Assembly (NCBI RefSeq): GCF_000005505.3 | Contig: NC_016131.3 | Span: forward strand, 5,849,501 to 5,913,500 | Source: Brachypodium distachyon | Lineage: Eukaryota; Streptophyta; Magnoliopsida; Poales; Poaceae | Direction: 5' to 3' | Length of the DNA: 64,000 bases | Part shown: positions 1-11,757 of the stretch, piece by piece | How the letters are laid out: the number at the start of each line of letters is the position of its first letter | Numbering within the stretch: position 1 is the first letter of the stretch | Made by a program: the position numbers and the translations under genes | The notes under the pieces: generated by a model | Seen by the model: only the letters and a program-made list of their open reading frames with translations | Databases searched by the model: none | What the model was told of the DNA's origin: nothing

Positions 1-544
1 ATATGCTATATGATACAAACACTATAAACATGCCTAGGGTACAATGCCGATTTCTTTTGTTAGAACCTAAAGCCTAATTAAAAAAATCCAATGAATTTTA
101 CTTGCTCTATCCTTAGTTCCTTACCTATCCATGTGAGAATCGAGCACTGATGAGGATATATTCACAGAGTCTGTTATGAAATATGCAAGGATATAGAAAG
201 CAGAAGACGAGAAAAAGCATTGCTAGCTAGTTCTTTTTTTCTTGGTATTTTGTTATACACCACACCTGAGTCACGCTATAGGTTGGTTTGCATTTTTACA
301 TGATATCCAAGGTTCCAATTTGTATAGAAGCATGCTACTTCAAATAAGCTACGTACAAATTGCAAAATGATGATTCAAGATGGATATGGTAATTTTCCTT
401 TTTATTGGTGAAACAAAAAAAATGACCGACACATATTCTGAATCGACCTACATTGTGACATAGAGGAATTATTTGTGGATTAAGTTGTTGTTTTTAGTTT
501 ATTATTAAATTACCTGTTTAGATATCTCTTTCTTGGTATTGCAG

Positions 545-1998
545 AACAACTATCTGGAATATATGGAGCTCAAGGCACGTGTTGAGGTTTTACAGAACTC
601 GCAAAGGTTATGCTTCTCGCATTCTCAGAGAAGTGTGTGTTTAGTTTCGTTTTTTTATACCTTGCTATATTTGCTCAAGGAGGTACTGGTGACGATTCAC
701 AGGAATCTTCTAGGTGAGGACTTGGCTCCACTTGGTACAACCGAGCTTGATCAGCTTGAGAGTCAAGTAGGCAAAACCTTGAGGCAAATAAGATCAAGAA
801 AGGTAATTAAGCTGAGCTGTCAGAAGGTTCAGGAGATTTTTTAGATAATGAGAAGATCGTCCCTCCGGTCTCTGCATTATGATACACACGTCTAAATTTT
901 ATTTGAGCAACATGCATTTCATTCATCGTATTGAGCATTCTTTGTCTTGCATATATGTCATGGTTTTAATTATTTACTTCACAGAGTGCCCAAATATATG
1001 TTTGGCGTTTGATGTTTACTTGTTTAAGTTTATCTTAGAATGTAAAAAGGTTTGAATGTGCAGACAAGTTATGAACTTGTGGCATAGAATGCGGAATAAT
1101 ATATAGGCAACCGCAATTTCCCATCCTGGAATTTGCAGTTTGCTGTTCCATTGAACAGAACAAAGAAATACCATTCTTCCCTAAAATTCTAAAATTGCAC
1201 ACCCAAGCTGCTAGCTCAGTTTCACTAACTCTTCTGTGCTTGGCTTCACCTGCACTTTTCAGACCCAAGTACAACTCGACGAACTCTGCGACTTAAAGAG
1301 AAAGGTAACACGCTAAAATACTTTCCATTCCTGTTCCCAAATCATACAAGTCTCCTCTTTAGTGTCAAACAGAGTCGTACTTTGCAGGAACAAATGCTAG
1401 AGGATGCAAACCTGACCCTGAAAAGAAAGGTAAGAAGACCCAAATCTTCCTAAAATGATTTGCATTTGTAGCTACTAGCTAGGGACCACCCCTCGACAGC
1501 AAGAGGTTGTCGTTTGCCATTTTATTTGAGCCAGTGACAAGTGATTGGAAAGTCCATGATGCCACACGTAGCTAGTAATGGGTACGTAGGAGCAGGACCT
1601 GCCAAATGCAGCTGCAGAGGTCCTGCGTGTGTTTAACCCCATCTGTCCAAGATTGTTTGGTCGATCCATAATGTTGTGATGCTTAATTTGGACCACCCCG
1701 TGGTTTGTTTCAGCTAGACGAGATCCCGGTGGAGGCAGCGGCTCCCCCACAGCTGCCGTGGCAGGGCGACCGCGGCGTGCCGTCCCATGCGCCTCTTCCG
1801 CAGCCAGACCACTTCTTCCAGGCCCTAGAATGCAACCCCTCCCTGCAGCCAGCGTAAGAGCACTTTCTTGTATTATTTCCCCTTTCCGTGATGCCATGGC
1901 GCAAAGGTGATCGCGGATGGTGACATTTTTATCCGGGTTCTGGTTTCAGGTTTCGTGGCATGGACGTGAACCAACCGCCGCCTGCATGGATGGCATAG
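545..1998 (+). CDS. AGLG1: AGLG1 / OsMADS34 (PAP2)-like SEPALLATA-type MADS-box gene, 3' part
   Basis: This is the 3' part of a MIKC MADS transcription factor of the grass SEP subfamily (AGLG1 in Triticeae, OsMADS34/PAP2 in rice), which acts in inflorescence and spikelet meristem identity. Six exons are readable: 545-606, 703-802, 1263-1304, 1388-1429, 1714-1853 and 1950-1998, ending in TAG. Exon sizes 62, 100, 42 and 42 nt are the classic MIKC K-box pattern, and every junction has GT/AG. The encoded K-domain runs from NNYLEYMELKARVEVLQNSQ through NLLGEDLAPLGTTELDQLES. The C-terminus contains DHFFQALECNPSLQP and ends GMDVNQPPPAWMA, the characteristic SEP tail. The MADS domain exon and exon 2 are not within 1-544, which reads as intron, so they must lie upstream of the window. 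It is in tandem with VRN1, about 9.9 kb upstream of it. I see no disruption in the visible part. Confidence 0.93.
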
Positions 1999-4290
1999 CA
2001 CTTGGCCGCATTTACCGTTTGGATTGAGCAATTTCTACATGTTACAACTGCAAGTAACATGGCTGCATCTGTGTTCTGCGTGTGCTGCTACGTATCAACC
2101 CTGCTGCTTTTGTCGTCGTTCTCCTCTTCAGTGCTCGCCCGAGTCCGAACGACTGCCTTCAAGTAATGAGTACAGGGCTAAGGGCTTTGCTTGATTTGCT
2201 CGTCAACTGTTATATTGCTGCTCATTTTGTTCAGAAAGGTAAGCGAAAACAGTTTTACCGGCCCTTTGGGATTTTACCTCACTTGCAAATTAATGAAACC
2301 TTCGCGGTGTGTAGTGGAGCAAGCTAATGCTGATACTGCGCTGCTTCCATGTGTGCCTCCAGCTTTATCACACGTTACCCGGCCGTGCCCTTATGGCACG
2401 TCTAATAAGGCGCGCATCTTATAGCTTAGTGACCAAACTTGTAGGGAAGATCATACTACTCCGTAAAGAATTTTCTTCCATTTGCCATGCATCGACAGGT
2501 GAAAAATGGAGGATATAGCTCGCGGGGGAGAACTATCCGCGCTAGACGAACACACCACGCAGCCTGCAGTGCGCACGGGCGATCGGAAGTCACTTTGCAA
2601 TACATAGCTTGCCGTGTCGCCGTAAATTAATAAGGTGATAATGAAGCAAAGCCGGTCGGGAGATGAAAGAAACTTCGGTTACGGCACCGGCAAGTGCGTT
2701 TGCATCGACGTGACGGAGAGACAAAAGACTGAGAAAGAGTCAGCAAAGACGCCTGCCTTGCTCTGGAATCCGGATGCGTCGCGAGATCATCGGTCGCGTC
2801 GCCTCGTTTTATCTTTCGCTTTGCTGGGGAACGTCTCGGGATGCGGGATACTGTCGCTCCGTGCATGCAGCTCCACCCTTTTTACGCTGTTGTGACACTT
2901 GTGGTTTGGCTGGCGACGCGACGGGGCGGCATCTTGCACCTGATGCTCAATGTCGACCGAATCAGCGCCTTTGACAGGTGAGGGAAAATGCCAAAGTGCA
3001 GTCGAAAGCGAGAGATATTTCGCTAGTGGGGTTTTGTGGGCGGATATTTGAGAATATCTTATCTCTTCCGGAGGAAAGAAAGGAAAAGAGGGATACTTGC
3101 GAGCTTGGGAAAAGAACACCTATGCTTGGTGTTGCTGAAAGGATAGCAGAGGGTACGTACTAGTCAACGAGCAAGGACGCACGCACGAAACCGATGGGTC
3201 GATCGGGTGGACGCGTTCCTTTGTGTCCGCGCGCACAAAACGCATGTCTCGACGCGGCGACCCTTTTTTATCCGGCTCGATCCATTCCCGGTCCAATTTT
3301 TGCCTAATTCTCGTCTAGGTGGACAGTGCGTGTACGCTGTGTTTTTGTTCTCTCACCCTTCTGTATTGTGACCAAAACTAAATAAGAAAACAGACTAAGT
3401 TAAATGATCGAGTGACTGTGTCGAGGGCACCAGCAGAGCTAAATGGACACAGTCCAGACAAAGCCCTTAGGCGTGTTCGAGTCGCCACCAAAACGGACCA
3501 AACCGGCAATTTTGTGTCCGATTTGGGTGGCAGCATTGGAGTCGCGCTAACAATCTTTTCGCAGATAAATTTAGACAAAATCAAAAAGAAATAAGGTTTT
3601 GCCATTAATAAGTCGTCTGATTTTTAGTTAGAAATTAGACAACATGCTTGTATGTTGGATCTTTATCCAACGATAGCACTTGGGAGAGGAGAGAGTGAAG
3701 ATGACTCTCATATCTTACTCCAACGACTCTAATGATACGCCAACTAAGATTTAACTTCGTTTGATTAGAAATCAGGCGACTAAAAAATAACTGCACCCAA
3801 AGAAATAACGTCTTGTGAAAGATACGATGACAGAGTGATGACTTGGGTGGCACTGTTGCTCCTGTGTGGGGCTGCTCTGGATTGATCTCCGCGTGGTAGC
3901 ATGCTTGGGTGCCTCATTTTTCTTCTTAATTGAAGAGCGTCAAGCGCTTTTCTCTTTATAACGTTAGGGGAGCCTTCCCCTGGTGATTACTAAAAAAAAA
4001 ATGAAGAGGTTATTACCACCGGCTCGCTCAAGCTACTCATGCAAACATTGTAAAACAGAAAATTGTGCATCGGTTTCAAAACCTACTAAGATACCCATGG
4101 AAATAAAAATAGGAAAATGATCCCGTCCAACAGAGGTATCGGAAAAAAATAATCAACCATCAGCTCGCTCAGGTCTCTCTCCTCCTCTACTCATCTCCAC
4201 CTAGTACACCGTCTCTTTGGGTGCGATTTTTTATCCAGTCTTTTTTACATCATTAAACCTCTTGAGTTTTGTCAAAGTCAACCCACAATC
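1999..4290. other. Intergenic region between AGLG1 and the Harbinger element
   Basis: This stretch starts with the AGLG1 3' UTR and downstream sequence. I find no ORF with recognisable protein similarity. Around 3895-4002 the sequence resembles the 3' end of a short retroposon: a GC-rich tail containing GGGGAGCCTTCCCC, followed by an A-run at 3992-4001. The remainder looks like unclassified intergenic DNA. Confidence 0.5.
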
Positions 4291-4309
4291 TAAGGGCGTG
4301 TTCGGCAAC
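4291..4309. repeat. Harbinger left TIR with TAA target duplication
   Basis: TAA at 4291-4293 is followed by GGGCGTGTTCGGCAAC at 4294-4309. The same 16 bases occur inverted at the right end, so these mark the exact boundary of the transposon. Confidence 0.95.
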
Positions 4310-4975
4310 GCCCCCGCTTCTATCTCGTTCTCCTGCTTCCGATCGAGAGCGAGAGGTGTTCGGGACAGCTTCTCGTTTCAACTGGGCTGGAAGCCCACAA
4401 CCCAGCTAACTCTATTTGGCCTGCTCACCGGATGAAGGTGGAACATTGCAGGCCGACCAGATTGGGAGAGAAATTGAGTCCATTAGGCCAGTCAGGTGTT
4501 TCAATCGATCGATCAGCTATTCAATCGATCGATCAGATACTTGTGTAAACAAAGGAACTCCGCTATTCAAAACCTGCCGTTCAAAACATAAAGAACTGGT
4601 GCTAGACCAACAAAGAGAAGCTCCTGATCAACATAACATATACTGGTGCTAGACCTGGGCAAGATGACCAACCGTGACAGCAAACAAGCTCCTGATTACA
4701 GTAAGCAAGCTCCTGATCAACATAACATCAACTTTCATATGGCTCGCTACTACTCTAGTAGTACAGTAAGCAAGTTCGTGATTACGGTATCTAACAAAGA
4801 GAAGTCAGAGAAAGGAGAACTCATTAACATATACATATATTCTTTATCTAACAAAGAAAAGCTCCTGATGGTTCAGTTCTTCGTGCCTGTACTCGCATGT
4901 TCCAAATGACAAAAGCATCACAATTCACTGGCATGTTTCAAACGACAAAAAACATCAGTCACACCGAAGTGGGCA

Positions 4976-6310
4976 TCACCAACCAACAGCAATGGCGGTA
5001 GCAAGCTGATCCCTGATCGCATCCATGTCATCACCGTTTGCCTCCGGAGTTGATGAATCCGAAGCACCTGGAGGAACAACATACCTCTTATATCGTTCCG
5101 GAATTTCTGGAATATAATCTGGATCTCTGTCGCAGCACTGAAAATGGATATCTTGTCTATCATGGGCACGGACATAATTGTGCAATGTCATACTCGCAGC
5201 AACAATCATCTTTTGGGTATCAACGGAGTACTTCGGCATCTTGAGAAGAATTTGCCATTTGTTCTTCAATACTCCAAAGGCTCTCTCAATGCAATTGCGC
5301 TTGGACGAGTGGATCCTATTGAATTTCTCCTTAGGAGTATTTGGAGCTACACCTCTATGAAAGTCAGGAACATGGTACCTTTCTCCTTTGTATGGTGCAA
5401 GATAGCCCAATCTGTTAGGATAGCCTGCATCTACTAGGTAGTACTTCCCTATATAAAGACAATAAAGAATATTTCAGTTTAGTCATAAGGTCATGCCTAC
5501 GATAAGATTACATTTTATTAACAATAAGTAGAAATGCTAACCCTTTGGAGGATGCGGAAACGTGGCCATGTCCTTGTCAATTGCATGATATAGCACACTT
5601 GTGTCGTGCATAGCACCAGGCTGTCCAATTGAAGCATAAGTGAAATGCATATTGAAGTCACATACTGCCATCACATTCTGAGTAACTGCGCCTGTTCTTC
5701 CAATATATCTCACTTGCTGGTCCACAGGTATCACTGCCCTAATATGAGTCCCATCTATTGCACCAATGCAATTTTTTAGATGTGGGTAGGCCCTTCTATC
5801 ATTTCTAATCCTATGATGCACATTGCGAAAATTTGGATCCTTTGGCTTTATGTAATGAGCTGACATGCTGACCACACAATGTAATACCTCATGAAATTTG
5901 TGGTGGATAGTATCTGGTGAATGTTTGAAACGGTTTTGTGTTCTTCTATTTGATTCACAACCACCCAAGGTCCACAAGAACATAGCAAGAGACTCATAGC
6001 TGCTAACATAGGGGGGATGTGTGAGGCCATACCGTTCAACCAACAAGTCATGAAGATCAAAGAATACCCTTGCACTCATTCTCAGCATTGTGTACGTCTC
6101 TCCTGGTGTGTCAATAGTCTCTTCGAGCCATCCAAACCCACTCAAAATAGATGTCCTAGGTTCAGCCTTCAACAACCAGCTTGCACAATATTTCCCAGCT
6201 ATGCTTGTTGCATTAGCTGACATGATAGACATTTGCCTTGCATGATGGAAAACAGCCTGTTTCTTAATTTCATAAGCATTAGCATCTTCATTGTCACTGT
6301 CAGATGACAT
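4976..6310 (-). CDS. PIF/Harbinger DDE transposase
   Basis: The gene is read as two exons, complement(5542-6310) and complement(4976-5448), joined by a 93-bp intron with GT/AG borders. They give a protein of about 413 residues. The chosen ATG (6310-6308) begins MSSDSDNEDANAYEIKK and is immediately preceded by a splice-acceptor-like TGTGCAG, so a 5' UTR intron is likely. DDE_Tnp_4 catalytic positions are visible: Asp in GAIDGTHI, Asp in GAMHDTSVL and Glu in NCIERAFGVLKNKW. An N-terminal segment such as RFKHSPDTIHHKFHEVL matches the helix-turn-helix-like region of plant Harbinger transposases. I see no stop or frameshift across either exon. The family cuts and pastes its element at TWA sites, together with the Myb-like partner. 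This copy could be functional if expressed. Confidence 0.9.
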
Positions 6311-6446
6311 CTGCACATACAAAATGAACAAGTCACATGTAGTTAGTGTGAAATCATAGGTGATGTGTAACATTGACAAGTGTTTTAGGTGAAACATTCA
6401 TGTGGATACTTGGGATAATATAGATACTTATATGATGACTTGTATT

Positions 6447-7640
6447 TGTTTGGACTTAGTGCTTTGCTAATGGTGTGTTGATCCATTAGTTTTTTATGTG
6501 AAAACATGGCGTGAGCTGTGTGGAACTTACCCTGAGTCAAATCGTGGACTTGTGTTCGTACTGGTTATTTGTGTGTTCGCTTTCAGGTGTTGCCGGAGCT
6601 AGAGGAACGTGGTCGATGACGGGATCGAGGGACGAAGCTTGGGAGAAGCTGAGGTCAAGGGATCAATGTCATGCGGGACGTTCGTGCGAAGAAACTATGA
6701 AAGTGAAGACTACGATGATCCGGAAGGGCACCGGTTTGTCGTACGTTGTTTATACCGGAGATGTACGCTATTGGAGATATTCGACACGTGATGGTCGAGT
6801 TTTGAAGACATCACAAGAAGACTTGATGGTATGGAGTGGCATCGACGTGAAGACATGTAGGTCCAGCCGTGGCTGGATGAGAGCTGTTTAAAGATTAAAC
6901 AGTAGCGTCATCAAGACGAACAACTTTGCTTTTGGAGTCATCTCAATCCGAGGTCGTTTGTGGGCCTCACGGGCAGAATAACGACCGGGACAAAGGAGTT
7001 CGTGTTGGATTCGGACTCGGTTTAGGGTCGCGAATTTTCCCTTATAAATAGAGGGCGTCCTAGCTAGGGTTTTAGCAAAGATGTGAGGGAACTCAGAGGT
7101 TTGAATCTAAATCAATTCTTGGAGAGTTCTTAGATGCATGGTTGTATCTTTTGTAATCGATCGACATCGATGCAATAAAGAGATTCGTTGGCGGTGTCAT
7201 CTCTGTTCTTCTCGGATCTTCGTGGAATCTTCGAGCTAGATCTTTCTCATACTTTGGTGCAGCTTTATCACAAGATCATAACACGATGCTGCAGGTTTCT
7301 CACGAGATCAAGGGAAGATTGCGATTAATTCATCTTTTTTGTTATTCTCGAAATCGATTATAGATTAATTCTCGTAACTTTGTGGCAGCTGTTACTGTTT
7401 TGATCATATCTTTTGATTGGTACGTCCGATTGAGCTGATTATTGTTGCTTTGGTTAGATAATTTCAATATCTTTCTTTTGCATACTCGTACGTATTTTTT
7501 GGTTCATCCAATCAAAAGTTACAACTGTTTTATTATCACGGACAGAAAGGTGATTTAGGGTTTGAACTTTCGGGAAAAGTTTTAATTTGCTTCCGCGCAA
7601 TCATTCACCCCCCCTCTGATTGCCTATCTCAATCTCACAC
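6447..7640. mobile_element. LTR-like insertion (possible solo LTR) inside the Harbinger element
   Basis: Between the two Harbinger genes lies about 1.1-1.2 kb with no protein similarity but with LTR-type signals on the plus strand. There is a TATA box (TATAAATA, 7043-7050), a polyadenylation motif AATAAA (7174-7179), and the C-rich tail CATTCACCCCCCCTCTGA near 7603-7620. In many grass Copia LTRs such a tail lies just before the 3' end. A possible start is TGTTTGGACTTAG at 6447. I could not find a matching 5-bp target duplication, and no primer-binding site follows, so exact ends are uncertain. An alternative is that part of it is native Harbinger spacer. Confidence 0.5.
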
Positions 7641-7919
7641 ATCATACAAGGTGAGTAATCTCCAGATAGTTTTGTACATACAATAGATAAATATAAATAT
7701 AAATAGTTAGCATCATACAAGGTGAGTATCTCCAAATATAAATGGTTAGCCTCATCAGCCGTGAACAATATCCAAAGAGACATTACAATCCATAGATAAA
7801 GATATATCATCCAAGTAGCATTACAAGCCAGATTCCAAACAATGGTTCAACAAAGTGCACAAATAGTCTCGATAGCATGCTATAGAAGCAACCATTACAC
7901 ATAAATAAAATCGAACCAT

Positions 7920-8858
7920 CTACTTCGGATACTTGTGGTCATACTTCCTGCGGAGCCAAGCCAAACGAGACCCAACACTCATGTGCATAAAAATCTCCCT
8001 TAGGTCTCTCTTGGGGAACAACTCGATGGCTATGTAGTGCTCATCACTACCTTCATTAGCGCCACATTCTATGACAACATCCATGACAGTCTTCACGGAG
8101 CTAGCATCATCAGCTCGTATGAAAGACTCAAAAGAGGATTGGGATTGCACAGCAACATCAACAATCCTTGTAATCTGCTCCTGCATCACCATTGCAGTCT
8201 CGGGTTTCTTGCTCACTTCATGAACAAACTTTCCAAGCCTCTTGACCGAGGTACTAGCTCCTGCATTACCTGGACTTGGTTGCATTTCGGTATCTTCATT
8301 ATCAAGACCTTGGATGTCATCAACATTCATAGCATCTGCCAATGCTTCACTGGAAGGAGGTGGTACGCCCGAAGTAGGATTCCAATGATCTGTACCATCA
8401 CTAGTGATGTCTTCAAACATGATCTTGAGGTTCTCTTCATTGCGAAGCCCCTGCTTCTTGAACTTGCCACAACCAGGAATGTCCTGGTGTACATTAGAAA
8501 TAACACCCATCAATAATCAGCCTGTATATTAATTATAATTTGCAAAACAAATGCATCTTCTCTCACCTTTTTGGCCTTCTTCCACCACTCAACATCTTGT
8601 ATCACAGTGTTTTTCCCATCCTCCTCCGGTCTGCATTTTCAGTCTCTTGAATATGCCGTACTCACCTTTCAGTTTGTCCCATTTGTTTTTCAGTTGAGAT
8701 TGCTTGTACTCCTTATCGGTCAGCATTTTGAATTTACGAGCAACCTCCTCATATGTAGCGGGGGGCAAGTGAGTGTTTGGCCTATTTCCCAACCGCACTT
8801 GCTCGACAAACAACTTGGTGATAATCCTAGTGTTATCCTCAGTCCATTCGGCAGCCAT
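7920..8858 (-). pseudogene. Harbinger second gene, Myb/SANT-like DNA-binding protein, frameshifted
   Basis: Two exons are visible, complement(8567-8858) and complement(7920-8483), with GT/AG intron borders. The ATG at 8858 begins MAAEWTEDNTRIITKLFVEQ, a Myb_DNA-bind_3 (SANT-like trihelix) domain that continues to about residue 85 with LKNKWDKLKGEYGIFKRLK. Exon 2 begins DIPGCGKFKK and ends LAWLRRKYDHKYPK, the conserved C-terminal part of this family. Exon 1 is 292 nt, one more than a multiple of three. The reading frame also shifts near GGATGGGAAAAACAC, because the expected end of exon 1 (VEWWKKAKK) lies in another frame. The protein is therefore broken unless the sequence has an error in that A-rich run. 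In this family the protein helps bring the transposase to the DNA. Confidence 0.82.
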
Positions 8859-9658
8859 TTTGAACACAACTCTACAAAATCGGTGTCACTTATGTACCAT
8901 AATTTCAACCAAAATTTGTACTGACATCACAACAAAATGAAAATGAAAATTGGCAAAGCAATTCTACTGCTGTTCTAAAGCAAATACACACTATTATTTC
9001 ACAACAAACTTCACAGTGCAATTTTTACATGGCAAAAAAAAGAGCAACTAGACACTGCAAGTATTACATAGCAAATGAACTGTAGACCGGAGCAACATAC
9101 CTCACCTTGAACTGCAGAGGCAGGAGCGGAGGAGGCCGGGTCAAGGCAGTGGCGGAGGAGGCCGGGTCTTGGCAGGGGCGGAGGAGAACGGGGAGGAGGA
9201 GGAGGAGGAGGAGGAGAAGGACTCCCGGCTGCTGCTATGGCCTCGTCGGTGTGGGGGTCCTTCGGCTCGGCTGCTGCTCCGGTGCGGGCCGCGTCGGACG
9301 AAGACGGGGGAGACGGGGGAGGCTACCGGAGGAGATGGGGATGGAGACGGGGACGGAGGCGGGGCGGCGAGGTGGCTAGGGCTGCCGCATCTTGCAGTCG
9401 GGAGTAGGGGGGGACTGGGGATGGGGAAATAGAAGGTCGGGGAGAGAAAAATTGGGGGCACGCGAAGTGTTTTCACTTGGCAGTGGCACATCCAGTGTAA
9501 TTTCGGACTGCTCCGCGTTTTGCGGTTCCGGGGATCTCCAAAAGAGGTGCTCCACATTTTGTGAAGGGAATTGGTCTAACTTCTTGGATCTAGCTTCTTG
9601 GATTTTTTGTGTTCGGGGCTGCTCCATGGTGGATTTACGAGAAGCTGGGATCCAGAGA

Positions 9659-9677
9659 GTTGCCGAACACGCCCTAA
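9659..9677. repeat. Harbinger right TIR with TAA target duplication
   Basis: GTTGCCGAACACGCCC at 9659-9674 is the perfect inverse of the left terminus, followed by TAA at 9675-9677. The intact duplication shows that both ends were inserted together. Confidence 0.95.
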
Positions 9678-11730
9678 TTCCCCCTCCATACAGCACTCAA
9701 GATTTTATTATGTTCACTGTGCCCACGTATTTTTACAAAATATTCAAGTTCCATTATGGCTTAAATATTCCATTAATTGAGGTTTCTTATGGTTTTGCAA
9801 GAAAAAATATTGTTTTTATTGAGTTTTTATTATAATTTCATTAATGATGTGTTAATGAAAGTTTCACTATGTTATATTAATAGAATAATATTTTGAAACA
9901 ATAATACTAATTGATATTATTTAGGATATGTTTGGTTTCGGAGTGGAGCGGAGCCGCTGGTAGCCGCACGGTTCATCAGATTTTGGTGAGCAGAACGAAC
10001 CAGCGTATTGAACTACGTATTCACTTGGCAGGAGCCAACGCTCAAAATGATGGTTCAGGTGCGGCTGAGTGCGTTTTGTTTTTCCGGCGTCCTCATTTTA
10101 TCTTTTTTTATCATTTGAGGGGACGAGTGGGGATGCTAAGTCCTTAGCGCACGTCATCTAATTCTAGTTTTTTAACTGTCTTTTCATAACAAAATTGATT
10201 GGTGATCACTACCACTTCATATTTGCTTATTATTGCTACCCACTTGTGTTTGTCTTAGCGTCTATATTCATACTCTTTCCTATACATAATAAATGTCGTT
10301 GATTTAGTACGAAGTTACAGTAAATCGGGACAATTATTATGGATCAGAGGAAGTACTTTCTTTTTTACCGGTTGTCAATATTTAATAACCAGTGCGTTTA
10401 GTTTTCAATTTTTGTTACGAGAGCGTGTGCATCCATCTCAAACGTTATGGAGATGATGTTAAGTACAATAAAAAAGAATATGGCAAACACGCCATGTGAG
10501 TATGTGACGGGCAGGAATGATTGCGAGAGGTGTCCTCGTCGGTCACAAAGAGCGCCACGGCGATGATTGGTTGCAAAAAAAGTGATCATTTTCCATGCAT
10601 GCATATGGGCCTTTCCCCTTTTGGGGGTTAAATTTGGGCTTTTTGTGTGGGTCAGCGTAAACAGAGAGAATACATATGTAACCCAACGTTCCAACTTCCA
10701 ACACGATGAATGCCATATTAGGCCCAGTAACACCGTGTTAGTCCCACAGAAGTTTTAACGCAAACCTAGACTGTACAGCGTGTTCTAAAAAGAAAACTTC
10801 CGCTGAAAAAAAAATAAAAAAATAATATGAAAACTAGAGTCTACAGCGGGCGGTGTGACCTCAGCATTCAATTATAGATGCGCGGTCAAACTGGAGAAAT
10901 ATGCGAGAAGGCTGGCTTCACGCACGGGCTTCACTACATTTTTAGAAGTCAAAGGTCTACTTTCTCTTCGTCATGTGTACAGTGCTCTCATTTCACTTTA
11001 CAGTCCTTCTTCCTTTCTTTTCTAGAAATGCACCGATCGACCAAAACTAGCAAAATAAGCTAAACTCCAAGCAATGCGTGCGCTGCCGAAATTCTAGCGG
11101 TTTCTCACCGTGGGCCGGGTGCCCGGGTGTAGGGACACGACAGTTATGGGCAAAACCTCACCCATCGACGACGACAACTAGTATCACGATGGTAGCCCAG
11201 CGCAGCGCCAGCCACTTCTGTCCCAAATCAATCAGAGGCTGCAACCGGGCAATAGCCAAACGGGACAAGCCAGACGGGCCAAAAGAAGCAAAGCAGACCC
11301 TACTGTCGCAGCCCGCCCCATTCCTATTTCCTTGGACGGCGGACCAAAGCCGACCCACCACCATTCCCCTCTTCTGCCCTAGCATTTACCCGTTTCGTCC
11401 CACGCCGCCACCATTACATTGCAGAAAGCACAAAAGGAAAAAAGAAAAGCGAAAAAGGAAAGAAAAACGTTCCTGAAAAAGAAAAGAAAGCTCCGTGTCT
11501 GAGGCGCGCGAGAGAAGGATTTGGGTGAGGAATTAAATGAGGAAAGCGTTATCGGGAGAATCGGGCGTACGATCGGTCGACACGTCAACACGATCCAGGC
11601 CCACAGCAGGCCATCGTGTGGCTCATGGTCCACTGGGCCCCCTGGCGCGGCCTGAGCCAATGGGTACTCGACAACGGATATGCTCCAGACCAGCCCGGTA
11701 TCGACATACCACGCTCCGTCCTCAGATCCC
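9678..11730. other. Intergenic region upstream of VRN1
   Basis: This is the distal 5' region of VRN1. It contains a short Stowaway-like MITE (10273-10353) and otherwise no gene I recognise. The last few hundred bases become GC-richer toward the promoter. ORFs that cross it lack plausible composition or similarity. Confidence 0.5.
10273..10353. mobile_element. Short Stowaway-like MITE
   Basis: Imperfect inverted ends (CTCTTTCCTATACATAATAA... and ...TTATTATGGATCAGAGGAAG) are flanked by TA on both sides. The ends resemble the CTCCCTCCGT family seen elsewhere in this window but are more diverged. The element is about 81 bp, shorter than its relatives. Confidence 0.55.
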
Positions 11731-11748
11731 TTTAAAACCCCCCTCCCC
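11731..11748 (+). promoter_or_regulatory. VRN-box-like promoter element of VRN1
   Basis: The sequence TTTAAAACCCCCCTCCCC lies 162 bp before the VRN1 start codon. It corresponds in position and core (TTAAAA followed by a C-rich tract) to the VRN-box of wheat and barley VRN1 promoters. Natural changes in that box are associated with spring growth habit. The match is from memory of the cereal element. The A-rich core could also serve as a TATA-like element. Confidence 0.7.
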
Positions 11749-11757
11749 TTGCCGGAA

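Larger units (their letters stand above)
4294..9674 (-). mobile_element. PIF/Harbinger DNA transposon, apparently full length (5,381 bp)
   Basis: The element has perfect 16-bp terminal inverted repeats, GGGCGTGTTCGGCAAC at 4294-4309 and its reverse complement at 9659-9674. They are flanked by a 3-bp TAA duplication (4291-4293 and 9675-9677), the target preference of PIF/Harbinger. It carries the two expected genes on the minus strand, a DDE transposase (4976-6310) and a Myb/SANT-like protein (7920-8858). Between them sits foreign LTR-like sequence (about 6447-7640), so the native element was near 4.2 kb. The right end (about 9107-9430) is GC-rich with a GAG/GGA simple repeat. In this family both proteins are needed for transposition. 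Here the transposase looks intact, but the second gene has a frameshift. Confidence 0.93.

Noticed and set aside
9107..9696. Several overlapping ORFs on both strands with Gly/Arg/Pro/Ser-rich translations
   Set aside because: They arise from a GC-rich stretch and GAG/GGA simple repeats at the right end of the Harbinger element; none has a family match or consistent codon use.
9911..10147. A possible Tourist-type MITE beginning GGATATGTTTGGTTTCGG
   Set aside because: No inverted right end or TAA-type duplication was found.
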